DNA of 64,000 nt from Thiodubiliella sp900128405 (GTDB lineage Bacteria > Pseudomonadota > Gammaproteobacteria > PS1 > Pseudothioglobaceae), in assembly GCA_963682085.1 (NCBI GenBank), contig OY821614.1:372001-436000 (forward strand), given 5' to 3'. Shown piece by piece: positions 23,672 through 33,034 of this stretch (the stretch's first letter is position 1; each line of letters begins with the position of its first letter). The position numbers and the translations under genes were made by a program. The notes under the pieces were generated by a model. The model was not told the DNA's origin. It was given only the letters and a program-made list of their open reading frames with translations, and made no database searches.

Positions 23672-26164
23672 ATGATAACTTTACCGTCGCAATTCAAAAG
23701 GGGTCGATGTCTTATTATACTTGGGGTGTTATTGTTATCTGCTTGTGGTGATAATGACGACAATAGTTCGAAAACTATTTATATCGAGGGTAATGTTATT
23801 CAAAATGAGACACTGAGCGTGAATATTAGCGGGCTTAAAGGTGTGTCGGGTAGTAATGTTACTTATCAATGGTATGCTGGTGATGATCTTATTCGTGGGC
23901 AAAGTGGTGGTACACTCCTTTTAACTCAAGCGTATGTCAATAAAAAAATTAAAGCAAGGGCTATTTTTGCAAATTCTTCGGGTGCATTAGAATATGTCTA
24001 TAGTGAACCATCCAAGCTGATTACTAATGTGAATGACATAGCTATAATCAGCATTCTTGGTAATGCCATTCAAGGCGAGACACTCAATGTAAATATTAAC
24101 GATCTTGATGGCGTGCCAAGTGGCGGCATTATTTATCAATGGTATATTGGTGATGATCTTATTAATGGGCAAAATGGTAATACACTCCTTCTAACTCAGG
24201 TGTATATGGGTAAAAAAATTAAAGTGCGGACTACTTTTGTGGATTCTATGGGTGCATCAGAAGATGGATACAGTATGCTAACTGCTTTGGTTAGTGATGC
24301 AATGACTGGTTACTTTAAAGGCAGTGCAGTTAAAGGGTTAAAATATACCACCGAAACCTTTACTGATGTAACCGATGAATTAGGCACTTATAAATACCAA
24401 GTAGGCGAGCATATTAAATTTTATTTGGGTGGTTTGTATTTAGGTCAATCATTAGCCATTGATACATTGTATCCAAGTGATATTGCTGCTAGCAACCAAG
24501 ACATTATTAAAATTATTCAATTGTTACAAACTTTAGATGCTGATAGCGATCCAAGTAATGGCATTGATGTTGCTAGATTTTCAACTAATAGCGATAAAAT
24601 ATTATATTTACCTGATGGCGATTTATCCCAAGTTTTTATCGATATATTTGACGAAAGAAAAATACTGGTAAGCAAGGAAGACTCTGAGCAATTTTTAACG
24701 ACTGAAATAGCAAACGACAGAGACACAAATGGCTATACAAAAATTATTATTGGAGAGAACGAATATAATTTTACTTTTCCCTCAACAGGAATACGAACAT
24801 TTGAAATACCAACACTTGCTTGTGCCAAAGTTAACTGCTGCAAGGTCAAAACATTTGAGAGTAATGTTTCTGGGGTTAAAGTAATGAAAGACAATGCTAT
24901 TGTAGATCAAAATAGAGTCATTCGTTTTAATATGAAGCAACAAGCTCAGAATGAAATATCCATTAAAATTCAATCTGTAGGTGCACAAGCTTGCTATTAC
25001 AAAAATCCAATTGTCAAAGAGATTCAAACACCTGAGCAAACGCAAAAAACAATACAGGCTCAAGGGCAAAATGGTGATAATTACCCCACATTAAAAGTTC
25101 TGGAGTCAAACCAAAATTATTATCTACAGACCACTGTTCCCGCTTTACAAGGTGCTGATGTAAAAATTAAAACAACTAAATCGATTGGACTAGGTGATGG
25201 GGGAGAACACATTAAACATACTGCTACAAAAGCAAAATACCTTGATAAAGATGGGATTGATGCACACGCCAATTCAACAAAAGTTTATGATTATTTAAAA
25301 AAGACTTTAAACATGAACAGTTATGATAATCAAGGAGGAGATTTGTTGACAATTACCAACTATTTATTTCCTCGATCTAACTCCTCTTGTGAAGACTGTT
25401 CTGCTGGCACTCGGTTTAACGCCCTTTATAGTGGAGGCAAGCTTTATTACACGCCTGCTAAACCAAACCAAGGTTATAACCAAAGCCTATCTTCTGTTGT
25501 GAATGTTGCTGCACATGAATGGGGGCATGCGATTACTGGAAGCTTTTCTAACTTGAAGTATTCGCGTGAACCGGGAGCGATCAACGAAGCATTTTCAGAT
25601 TGGTTTGGCATTACTGTGGAGCAAGATTATTCAACTGGTGAAAAAAGTTGGACCTTGGGTCCTAAAAGTAAACCTTTTCGTTCAATGAGCAATCCATCTT
25701 CTTGGGGGGTGCGTTATGGCAGTGATGATAGTTATAAAATTTTGAATGAAAATGGCGATGCCTATCAACCTGATGTTGATGCTACAATACGCTATCCGGA
25801 TACTTACAAAGGCAACAACTGGCGCACAACAGATGTAATTAATTGCCTCGAACCATCAAGTAAAAATGACCAATGTGGCATACACTCTAACAGTTCCGCT
25901 GCAAACAAAATGTTTTATCTGTTGTCAGTTGGTGGCACTCATAACGGCATTACTGTTACTGGCATAGGAGTCAGTAATGCAATAAAAATTACCTTAGACG
26001 CTAATAAAAATTATTGGGTCCGTGAAACCACATTTCATAGTGCCAAAGCAGGTATGATTGCCAGTGCTGGAGATGAGGTGATCAATGGTATCAATGTTTC
26101 AGAACAAGTCAAATTGGCATGGGAAGCAATTAATGTGCTTGATTCAAACCGACCACAAGAATGA
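23672..26164 (+). CDS. Secreted M4-type (thermolysin-like) metalloprotease lipoprotein with Ig-like repeats
   Basis: An 830-residue predicted lipoprotein: the signal peptide ends in the lipobox LLSAC near residue 26. Two ~88-residue repeats follow (residues ~35-205), each with a V.YQWY.GDDLI.GQ.G.TLLLTQ pattern, typical of small Ig-like domains. The C-terminal half is a zinc metallopeptidase: HEWGH near residue 616 (HExxH) and NEAFSDWFG about 24 residues later (third ligand Glu), the thermolysin (M4) arrangement, then HSNSSAANKMFYLL, the typical downstream His. It probably degrades proteins at the cell surface or outside, perhaps in host interaction. It has a strong ribosome-binding site (AAAGGAG) but no obvious operon partner. 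Confidence 0.82.
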   Translation: MITLPSQFKRGRCLIILGVLLLSACGDNDDNSSKTIYIEGNVIQNETLSVNISGLKGVSGSNVTYQWYAGDDLIRGQSGGTLLLTQAYVNKKIKARAIFANSSGALEYVYSEPSKLITNVNDIAIISILGNAIQGETLNVNINDLDGVPSGGIIYQWYIGDDLINGQNGNTLLLTQVYMGKKIKVRTTFVDSMGASEDGYSMLTALVSDAMTGYFKGSAVKGLKYTTETFTDVTDELGTYKYQVGEHIKFYLGGLYLGQSLAIDTLYPSDIAASNQDIIKIIQLLQTLDADSDPSNGIDVARFSTNSDKILYLPDGDLSQVFIDIFDERKILVSKEDSEQFLTTEIANDRDTNGYTKIIIGENEYNFTFPSTGIRTFEIPTLACAKVNCCKVKTFESNVSGVKVMKDNAIVDQNRVIRFNMKQQAQNEISIKIQSVGAQACYYKNPIVKEIQTPEQTQKTIQAQGQNGDNYPTLKVLESNQNYYLQTTVPALQGADVKIKTTKSIGLGDGGEHIKHTATKAKYLDKDGIDAHANSTKVYDYLKKTLNMNSYDNQGGDLLTITNYLFPRSNSSCEDCSAGTRFNALYSGGKLYYTPAKPNQGYNQSLSSVVNVAAHEWGHAITGSFSNLKYSREPGAINEAFSDWFGITVEQDYSTGEKSWTLGPKSKPFRSMSNPSSWGVRYGSDDSYKILNENGDAYQPDVDATIRYPDTYKGNNWRTTDVINCLEPSSKNDQCGIHSNSSAANKMFYLLSVGGTHNGITVTGIGVSNAIKITLDANKNYWVRETTFHSAKAGMIASAGDEVINGINVSEQVKLAWEAINVLDSNRPQE

Positions 26165-26218
26165 TAATCGCTTGTTATTAACGCCAATTCTGCCGAATGG
26201 CAAAGATATTTTTAAAAA

Positions 26219-26282
26219 TCTGTTGTTACTAATATAGATAAAAAGTGGATTTTAATGATTGTTCATATTTGTGCAAAGGCCT
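26219..26282. mobile_element. MITE-like fragment (one terminal part)
   Basis: AAAAAGTGGATTTT, ATGATTGTTCATATTTG and TGCAAAGGCCT match the inner block and terminus of the element at 37557-37716. It lies in the gap between the protease gene and hldD. Confidence 0.5.
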
Positions 26283-26329
26283 TGTTAGTAGGTTAAAATT
26301 TAAACATTGTAATAACTTTAAAAATCTTT

Positions 26330-27334
26330 ATGACTTATAACGATATTGACTTTAACTATAAAACCATCTTAATCACTGGTGGTGCTGGATTTATTGGCAG
26401 TAATTTGGCTTTTTATTTCCAAGAAAATTACCCCAATGCACAGGTAGTGGTGTTTGATTGTTTTAGAAGTGGAGCCACTTTTGCCAATGGTAATTTACAA
26501 AGTTTTGGACATTATAAGAATTTAATTGGCTTTACTGGTGATGTGATGTGTGGCAATATCAATAATAAGGCTGATTTGGCGTTGCTTGATGATTATGAAT
26601 TTGATTTTATTTTTCATCAGGCTGCTATTTCTGATACACGGGTGTATGACCAAGAAATAGTGATGAAAACCAATGTAAATTCGTTTTATGATTTGTTAAA
26701 CAAAGCTAAAAAAGACAATGCGGTAATGGTGTATGCAAGTTCAGCAGCAACTTACGGTAGTTTGCCTTCGCCACAAATAGTGGGTCAGGAAAGCCCTGAA
26801 AATCCTTATGGGTTTAGCAAATATATGATGGATCAGATTGCTTATCGATTTGCAGATGATTTTCCTGAAATGACCATTGTTGGTTTAAAATTTTTCAATG
26901 TGTATGGTTCTCGTGAATACTATAAAGCCAAAACTTCATCGATGGTAATCCAGTTGGGGCATCAGATTCTAGCAGGAAAGGCACCAAAATTATTTGAAAA
27001 TTCAGAGCAAATATTGCGTGATTTTATCAATATTGAGGATGTTATTCAAGCCAATATTAAGGCCTGCAATCCTAAGCAGAATGGCACTTACAATGTTGGC
27101 ACTGGTGCTCCTAGGAGTTTCCAAGATATTGCTGATATTTTACAGCAAGAACTGGGGGCTGATTTAGGCACTGATTATATTCCTAATCCTTATGCGGGCT
27201 ATCAAATGCACACACAAGCAGACATTTCTACCTCAAAAACTGGACTTGGATTTGAGCCAAAAATTAGTTTAGAAGAGGGTATTAGCACTTATATTCCTGA
27301 AATTATTCGCTTATACGGCACCGATATATCATGA
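26330..27334 (+). CDS. hldD: ADP-L-glycero-D-manno-heptose 6-epimerase
   Basis: HldD epimerises ADP-D-glycero-D-manno-heptose to the L-form used to build the LPS inner core. The 334-residue SDR protein has the Rossmann loop TGGAGFIGSNLA, the HQAAISDTRVYDQE segment, the SSAATYGS serine, and the catalytic YGFSKYMMD (YxxxK), followed by FFNVYGSREYYK. These are specific to the HldD group. It is the first gene of an hldD-hldE-gmhA unit and overlaps hldE by 4 nt (ATGA). Confidence 0.95.
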   Translation: MTYNDIDFNYKTILITGGAGFIGSNLAFYFQENYPNAQVVVFDCFRSGATFANGNLQSFGHYKNLIGFTGDVMCGNINNKADLALLDDYEFDFIFHQAAISDTRVYDQEIVMKTNVNSFYDLLNKAKKDNAVMVYASSAATYGSLPSPQIVGQESPENPYGFSKYMMDQIAYRFADDFPEMTIVGLKFFNVYGSREYYKAKTSSMVIQLGHQILAGKAPKLFENSEQILRDFINIEDVIQANIKACNPKQNGTYNVGTGAPRSFQDIADILQQELGADLGTDYIPNPYAGYQMHTQADISTSKTGLGFEPKISLEEGISTYIPEIIRLYGTDIS

Positions 27335-28758
27335 TTGATTTACAGAGAAAGGCACCTAAGATTTTGGTAATTGGCGATTTAATGATTGACCATTATTTAT
27401 GGGGAACTTGCGACAGAATATCACCAGAAGCACCCGTGCAAGTGATTAATGTGCAAAGAGAGAGTAGCGTTTTAGGTGGGGCTGGGAATGTCATTAACAA
27501 CTTGTATGCACTCGGTGCACAAGTTAGTGTGATGAGTGTGGTCGGTGATTGTGAAATCTGTGACGAATTGAAAGCTTTGCTTGCTGATATTGAAGTTAAT
27601 ACAAACCACTTAATTACACAAAAAAATCGTATCACCAGTAAAAAAAGTAGAATTATTGCCTCGCAACAACAAGTGGTTAGATACGACCGAGAAAGCACAG
27701 ATGAAATTAGTCATGAATCACAAAATCTGCTTTTAAAATCCTTTAAAAATCTAGTGGCAAGTTATGATGCCATCTTACTATCTGACTACGGAAAAGGTGT
27801 ATTAACCTTCGAATTAACCCAATCATTAATCACCATTGCCAATGAAAATGGCAAAAAAGTTTTAATCGACCCCAAAGGTTTAGATTATTCAAAATACAAA
27901 GGAGCCTACCTGTTAACGCCCAACAAAAAAGAAGCCAGCGAGTCCCTAGCAACCCATATTAATAATGATGAAAGCCTTGCTTATGTTATAAAAAAACTGA
28001 AAATTGACTGTGATTTACAAGTGTCGCTTATTACACTGAGCGAGCAAGGAGTGGCAATTTATGATGATGAATTGCGCATTCATCCCACCAAGGCTAGAGA
28101 GGTATTTGATGTAACGGGTGCAGGTGATACGGTATTGGCTTCACTGGGTTTTTCTTTGGCTTGTGGTTATGAAATTGACGATGCCGTTCAGTTTTCAAAT
28201 CTTGCAGCGGGTGTGGTGGTGGGTAAAATCGGTAGTGCAACTGCCACGCTTAATGAAATTATTGAATATGAATCAAGTTTAAACAAATCAAGCAGCGATA
28301 CACACATTAAAACACACGATGAAATTATCATTTTGAGTGCTGAATTAAAATCAAAAGGCAAAAAAATTATATTCACCAACGGCTGTTTTGATTTATTACA
28401 CGCAGGTCATGTGCGTTATTTGGAAACCGCAAAAAGTTTTGGCGATGTATTGATATTAGGACTCAATTCAGATCAATCAGTTACTACTCTAAAGGGCACA
28501 GGTCGCCCTATTAACACACAATCCGATAGAGCCTACATATTGGCCGCACTTGAAGCTGTTGATTATGTAGTGATATTCGATGAAGAGACACCTTATAATT
28601 TAATTAAAGCCATTCAGCCGCATATCTTGGTTAAAGGCGGAGATTATGAAGGAAAAGAGGTAGTAGGGCAGGATCTTGTAGAAGAACTAAAATTGGTGCA
28701 ATTTGTCAATGGCAAAAGCACCACTAAAACCATTGAAAAAATCCAACAAGGAAATTAA
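27331..28758 (+). CDS. hldE: Bifunctional heptose-7-phosphate kinase / heptose-1-phosphate adenylyltransferase
   Basis: HldE catalyses two steps of ADP-heptose synthesis. Residues 1-320 are a PfkB-type kinase (GDLMIDHYLWG, GGAGNVINNL, DYGKGVL, and the catalytic TGAGDTVLASL). Residues ~345-475 are a nucleotidyltransferase with FTNGCFDLLHAGHVRYLE (HxGH) and LKGTGRP. The total of 475 residues equals the usual bifunctional form. It is translationally coupled to hldD, and gmhA starts 3 nt after its stop. Confidence 0.96.
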   Translation: MIDLQRKAPKILVIGDLMIDHYLWGTCDRISPEAPVQVINVQRESSVLGGAGNVINNLYALGAQVSVMSVVGDCEICDELKALLADIEVNTNHLITQKNRITSKKSRIIASQQQVVRYDRESTDEISHESQNLLLKSFKNLVASYDAILLSDYGKGVLTFELTQSLITIANENGKKVLIDPKGLDYSKYKGAYLLTPNKKEASESLATHINNDESLAYVIKKLKIDCDLQVSLITLSEQGVAIYDDELRIHPTKAREVFDVTGAGDTVLASLGFSLACGYEIDDAVQFSNLAAGVVVGKIGSATATLNEIIEYESSLNKSSSDTHIKTHDEIIILSAELKSKGKKIIFTNGCFDLLHAGHVRYLETAKSFGDVLILGLNSDQSVTTLKGTGRPINTQSDRAYILAALEAVDYVVIFDEETPYNLIKAIQPHILVKGGDYEGKEVVGQDLVEELKLVQFVNGKSTTKTIEKIQQGN

Positions 28759-28760
28759 TT

Positions 28761-29330
28761 ATGCAATCTGTTATTGAATCAGAATTTAACGCACATTTAA
28801 AAACAACGCAAGCAACAATGAGTGCTATTAGCGCCCAACTTGAAATGGCAGTTAATTTGTGCACAAACAGCCTTAACAATGGTGGCAAAATCTTAATATT
28901 TGGCAACGGTGGCAGTGCTGCTGACGCACAACACATCGCCGCCGAACTCGTAGGACGATACAAAATCGAACGCCAAGGACTGGCTGCCATTGCCCTCACA
29001 ACCGACACCTCAGCACTCACTTCAATTGGCAACGATTATGGCTATGAATTTATTTTTTCTCGTCAAATAGAGGCCTTAGCAAATAAAAATGATGTCATTA
29101 TCGGTATTAGCACTGGCGGTAGTAGTGTTAATGTCATTAATGGATTACAAGTTGCAAAAGATTTGGATTGTCAACTCATCGGCTTGAGCGGTAGAAGTGG
29201 CGGTGAGATGAATGCCTTGTGTGATGTTAATCTAGTTGTGCCCGACAAAGACACGCCCCGCATTCAAGAAATGCACATATTGATTGGACACACGCTGTGC
29301 CATTTGATTGAACAAAATTTATCCCAATAA
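28761..29330 (+). CDS. gmhA: Sedoheptulose-7-phosphate isomerase
   Basis: GmhA converts sedoheptulose 7-phosphate to D-glycero-D-manno-heptose 7-phosphate, the entry step of LPS heptose synthesis. The 189-residue SIS-domain protein has FGNGGSAADAQHIAAEL, GYEFIFSRQIEAL, GISTGGSSVNV and the C-terminal QEMHILIGHTLCHLIE with metal- and substrate-binding residues. Third gene of the hldD-hldE-gmhA operon. The remaining pathway enzyme, GmhB, is encoded 26 kb away at 55220-55738. Confidence 0.96.
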   Translation: MQSVIESEFNAHLKTTQATMSAISAQLEMAVNLCTNSLNNGGKILIFGNGGSAADAQHIAAELVGRYKIERQGLAAIALTTDTSALTSIGNDYGYEFIFSRQIEALANKNDVIIGISTGGSSVNVINGLQVAKDLDCQLIGLSGRSGGEMNALCDVNLVVPDKDTPRIQEMHILIGHTLCHLIEQNLSQ

Positions 29331-29336
29331 AATACT

Positions 29337-31331
29337 ATGCAAAAATTCTTATCTCATTTTTCCAAGCTGACTCGTCTTAATTTATTTATCGCCTTATTTT
29401 TACTTAGTTTTTTTTCTATTTATCGGTTGATATTTTTTTGGACATTCAGCAATAACACACAACACAATGATATTCTTTATGCCTTTTATTTGGGTCTTAA
29501 ATTTGATTGGCGTTTAGCAATTTTGATGGTTTTGCCAATTTTATTGACAGGTTGGCTTTCCTTTCTTCATCCTTTGAAAAACGCAATAGCCAGTCTATTT
29601 TGGCGTCTTTATTTAACCCTTGCGTTTACTGTGGTTAGCAGTGTTTATTTTTTTGATTTTGGACATTATAGTTATTTAAAAATTCACCTTAATAAAACTA
29701 TTTTTCGATTTTTAGACAACCCTGAAATCTCAACAACGATGGCATGGCAAAGCTATCCCATTATTTGGATTGGGTTATTTTTTCTCATTTTAATCTGGAC
29801 TTTTTATAAAATTATTGGCAAAATTTTCATAAAAATTCAACAACAAGAGGAATATAAAAAACACTTATTACCTAAAATAGCTATCAATTTTCTGGTGGTT
29901 ATTTTGGTATTTGGCTCGTTATTGGCAAAGTTTTCTTATTATCCGTTGCGTTGGAGTGATGCGTATTTTAATGGCAATACTTGGGTGGCAGATGTGGCAC
30001 AAAATCCTGTTTTGTATGCGTTTGACACTCTGCGTTACGGTGATACTAATTTTGACAAAGATCTTACTGAACGCCATTATCCGCGTATTAAGGAATTTCT
30101 CAAACTGGGCGATAATAAAACCCTGAATTACACCAGAGAACTTGTTGTTACGCCAAAAATAAAGGGTAATCCCAATGTGATTATGGTGTTCTTAGAATCT
30201 TTTGCAGGTTATAAGACAGGGGTTTTTGGCAATCCTCTAAATCCCAGTCCTCATTTTGATAAATTAACCAAACAAAGTTTATTTTTCGACAGGTCTTATG
30301 TGGCTCATACAGGTACTGCCCGTTCTGTTTTTGCCAATATTAGTGGTTTAATTGACACTCAAACATTCAAAACTGCTACTCGAAATCCTTTGATTGTCAA
30401 TCAAAATACTTTGGTTAACGCCTTTACCGATTATCAAAAATTATACTTTTTAGGCGGTAGTGCCAATTGGGGCAATATTCGTGGTTTATTAAGTAAAAAT
30501 ATTCCAGATTTGTCAATTTATGAAGAGGGCAGTTACAGTTCGGAACGACAAGATGTTTGGGGGATATCGGATGCAGATTTATTTTTAGAGGCTTCTAAGG
30601 TCTTAAAACAAACGAAATCACCTTTTTTTGCCATCATTCAAACCTCTGGTAACCATCGACCCTATACTATTCCTGAAAAAAACTACGGTTTTAAATTATT
30701 AAATATTGCTGAAGAAGAGGTTAAGAAATATGGCTTTGAGTCACTTGAAGAGCTTAACTCATTTAGATTTATGGATCACAGCATCGGTTTATTTATTCAA
30801 CAAGCAAAGAAAGAGGGTTATTACGACAACAGTGTTTTTGTATTTTTTGCCGATCATGGCATTAGTTACGACAATGGCGAGCATAGTAGCAAAATAGCCA
30901 GTGAGTTAAATTTAGGCTCTTATCATATTCCTTTTATTATTCACGCACCAAAAATGATTCCAGCAGAGGTTAATTCTACCGTGATGAGCCATATTGATAC
31001 TTTGGCAATTATTGCTGGATTAATGAATAAACCCTTTAAAAATAGTGCCTTAGGGCGAAATATGTTGGCAAAAAAATACCAAGACCAGCAATATGCACTG
31101 TTTATTGAACACGGTGTGAAACCGATATTGGGCTTAATCGGTCAGAATTTTTTACTTAGAGTTCGTGATGATGGCACTAATGCTAGATTGTTTGATTTAA
31201 GAAACTCTAGTCAAGCGCTTGATGTGGCTAAAAAATACCCTGAGAAATTGATTGAAATGAAGCAATTGGCTCAAGCACTTTATCACACTTCAAAATACTT
31301 AATTTATCATAATCCTAACACGCTAGAATAA
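29337..31331 (+). CDS. Membrane-bound sulfatase-fold enzyme, LTA synthase/phosphoglycerol transferase-like
   Basis: A 664-residue protein with about five N-terminal membrane segments (residues ~10-215) and a large C-terminal alkaline-phosphatase/sulfatase domain. The latter shows VIMVFLESFAGYKTG (metal-binding Glu), the likely nucleophile Thr in AHTGTARSVFAN, QTSGNHRPYTIP, and the metal site FFADHGISY. This is the layout of LtaS-like and envelope phosphoethanolamine or phosphoglycerol transferases, acting on the periplasmic face. It follows gmhA by 6 nt, so a role in modifying LPS core or another envelope glycan is plausible; the donor and acceptor are unknown. Confidence 0.78.
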   Translation: MQKFLSHFSKLTRLNLFIALFLLSFFSIYRLIFFWTFSNNTQHNDILYAFYLGLKFDWRLAILMVLPILLTGWLSFLHPLKNAIASLFWRLYLTLAFTVVSSVYFFDFGHYSYLKIHLNKTIFRFLDNPEISTTMAWQSYPIIWIGLFFLILIWTFYKIIGKIFIKIQQQEEYKKHLLPKIAINFLVVILVFGSLLAKFSYYPLRWSDAYFNGNTWVADVAQNPVLYAFDTLRYGDTNFDKDLTERHYPRIKEFLKLGDNKTLNYTRELVVTPKIKGNPNVIMVFLESFAGYKTGVFGNPLNPSPHFDKLTKQSLFFDRSYVAHTGTARSVFANISGLIDTQTFKTATRNPLIVNQNTLVNAFTDYQKLYFLGGSANWGNIRGLLSKNIPDLSIYEEGSYSSERQDVWGISDADLFLEASKVLKQTKSPFFAIIQTSGNHRPYTIPEKNYGFKLLNIAEEEVKKYGFESLEELNSFRFMDHSIGLFIQQAKKEGYYDNSVFVFFADHGISYDNGEHSSKIASELNLGSYHIPFIIHAPKMIPAEVNSTVMSHIDTLAIIAGLMNKPFKNSALGRNMLAKKYQDQQYALFIEHGVKPILGLIGQNFLLRVRDDGTNARLFDLRNSSQALDVAKKYPEKLIEMKQLAQALYHTSKYLIYHNPNTLE

Positions 31332-31536
31332 TGCTTTTTTTTAAAAAAGCACTCATATTCACGGCATTTTTTTTTTGATAAAAAATATAAGTTTTGTTAA
31401 CAAGTAAAGTTAGATTTTTTACCAACAAAGCTACCGAAAATTTTAGCTCTTATTTAATATGATTATTTTTTGAAAATGTTGGTAGTGGCACTTAGGGCAA
31501 CTAGGCATAAGTTGTAATAGGGCGGGAGTGGCGTTA

Positions 31537-32862
31537 TTATTTACATTTTTTTAACTGCCTTGGTGTCTTTTGGAGGGCATTGTGGTTACTCTTATCAATG
31601 CTAAAATTATCGAGAACCATTCCCTTGTCATCCAAAAAATAACCTTGTAATACATTGTTGTGCGTTTTGATGATTAATGATCCGCCTGAATTTTTAGCAA
31701 TAGGTAGTGCAGGATGATCAAGGTCGGAAATATCGACTTTAGAGGAGCTACCAACGACGGCATAAAGCGTTCCATCATATGGGTATTTGTTGCTGTTTTT
31801 CTGATAGATACCATCATCATCCAACACCATCTCTTGCTTAAAAGTTGTGCTGTCACCATAATGGCAATGTAATAAATGTGAGCGTTCATAAGAGTGACTA
31901 TGTCCGCTTAAAACCATATCTACACTATGTTTTTCTAAAATTGGCAATACATTCTCACGCATATAATGCATTTTTCCCCAACTGTCTTTTAGGTTATCTG
32001 AATCATGACTCCCTTTGGTGTATGGTGGGCTGTGAAATAATACCACAGTCCACTTGGATTGGTTTTGAGACAAGTCTTTTTTCAACCAATCAATCATGGC
32101 ATCAGTGTGAAAAAAAGCACTGATTTCAGAGTTTAGAAAGACAAAATGCACGTCAGCATAATTAAAAGAAAAATATTCTTCAGTGGTTGAGGCTACACCG
32201 CCTAATTGTGCCTGAGTTGGAAAATCAAAAATATCAAAGAATGCCCAACGCCTTGCATCATGGTTACCATAGGCGGGCCATAAATTGACACCAGAGAGTT
32301 CCTCTTTGTGAACATTAAAAATTGCCTCTTGATATTGTTGATTTTTACCAGAAGTGTAGGCGTTATCACCCGTGGTTAAAATTAAGTCAAAATTTTGGCG
32401 ACGATGATTGTTTTCCAGCCAACGGTAGGCAGATTTTTTAACATTTAAGAGTAAATTACTGGCATTACCAGGGTCGCCTAACACCCAAAATAAAGATGCA
32501 TCGTTAGAGTTTTTATTTGGTGCTGTTTTAAAGGTATAGATTTTTTCTGCAATTTGATAAAAATATTGGGTATTTTCTGATAAGTTATTTAGCGTTATAG
32601 TATGCTCAAAACTTGCCTTTTCCGATATTTTTGTTAGATTTAAACTGGCTCTGTTAGTGCCATATTTCAGGATTACTTTTTCTTTTTTCAGCCCCTGCCA
32701 TTTAATAGTCACTTGGTTTTTTCCCAACATTTGTAAGTAAGGTGAGCGACTGTCTTCGTATTGACTGTCGTTATATTTTTCCACCATTCTAGCAACGAAT
32801 AATAGCAAAATAATGACAATAAAATAGCGAAACCCTGTAGATTTAAAGAAGTTAATTTTCAT
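31537..32862 (-). CDS. Membrane-anchored purple-acid-phosphatase-like metallophosphoesterase
   Basis: A 441-residue protein with an N-terminal membrane anchor (YFIVIILLLFVARMV), a fibronectin-like domain (residues ~35-115, QVTIKWQGL...TQYFYQI) and a calcineurin-like phosphoesterase domain. Metal ligands are visible in order: LGDPGN, TTGDNAY, YGNHD, FHSPPY and SGHSHSYER. This matches purple acid phosphatase-type enzymes facing the periplasm. The substrate is unknown. It is convergent with the preceding sulfatase-fold gene, and a 200-bp gap between them shows no clear terminator. Confidence 0.82.
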   Translation of the reverse strand: MKINFFKSTGFRYFIVIILLLFVARMVEKYNDSQYEDSRSPYLQMLGKNQVTIKWQGLKKEKVILKYGTNRASLNLTKISEKASFEHTITLNNLSENTQYFYQIAEKIYTFKTAPNKNSNDASLFWVLGDPGNASNLLLNVKKSAYRWLENNHRRQNFDLILTTGDNAYTSGKNQQYQEAIFNVHKEELSGVNLWPAYGNHDARRWAFFDIFDFPTQAQLGGVASTTEEYFSFNYADVHFVFLNSEISAFFHTDAMIDWLKKDLSQNQSKWTVVLFHSPPYTKGSHDSDNLKDSWGKMHYMRENVLPILEKHSVDMVLSGHSHSYERSHLLHCHYGDSTTFKQEMVLDDDGIYQKNSNKYPYDGTLYAVVGSSSKVDISDLDHPALPIAKNSGGSLIIKTHNNVLQGYFLDDKGMVLDNFSIDKSNHNALQKTPRQLKKCK

Positions 32863-32935
32863 ATCAATTTATTAAATAAAGTAGTTGTCCTTGCAGAAAT
32901 ACTGCAGAATAGAAGGTTTTGATGATTTAGTTTTT

Positions 32936-33009
32936 TAAAATCTATCTTACAATCCCAAAGTTTATTTTACAACTTTTAAAGTCTATTTTACAATTTTTTA
33001 AGTCTATTT
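32936..33009. repeat. Short imperfect tandem repeat
   Basis: Three to four units with a period of about 21-22 bp share the core TCTATTTTACAATTTTTTAAG. They lie between the metallophosphoesterase gene and the WaaF-like gene. No function is apparent. Confidence 0.6.
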
Positions 33010-33034
33010 AATCCACTCTCAATAGCCTAATTTA

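Noticed and set aside
31332..31536. Terminator between the convergent sulfatase-fold and phosphoesterase genes
   Set aside because: A hairpin-like TTTTTTAAAAAA stretch is present, but there is no GC-containing stem; support is too weak.
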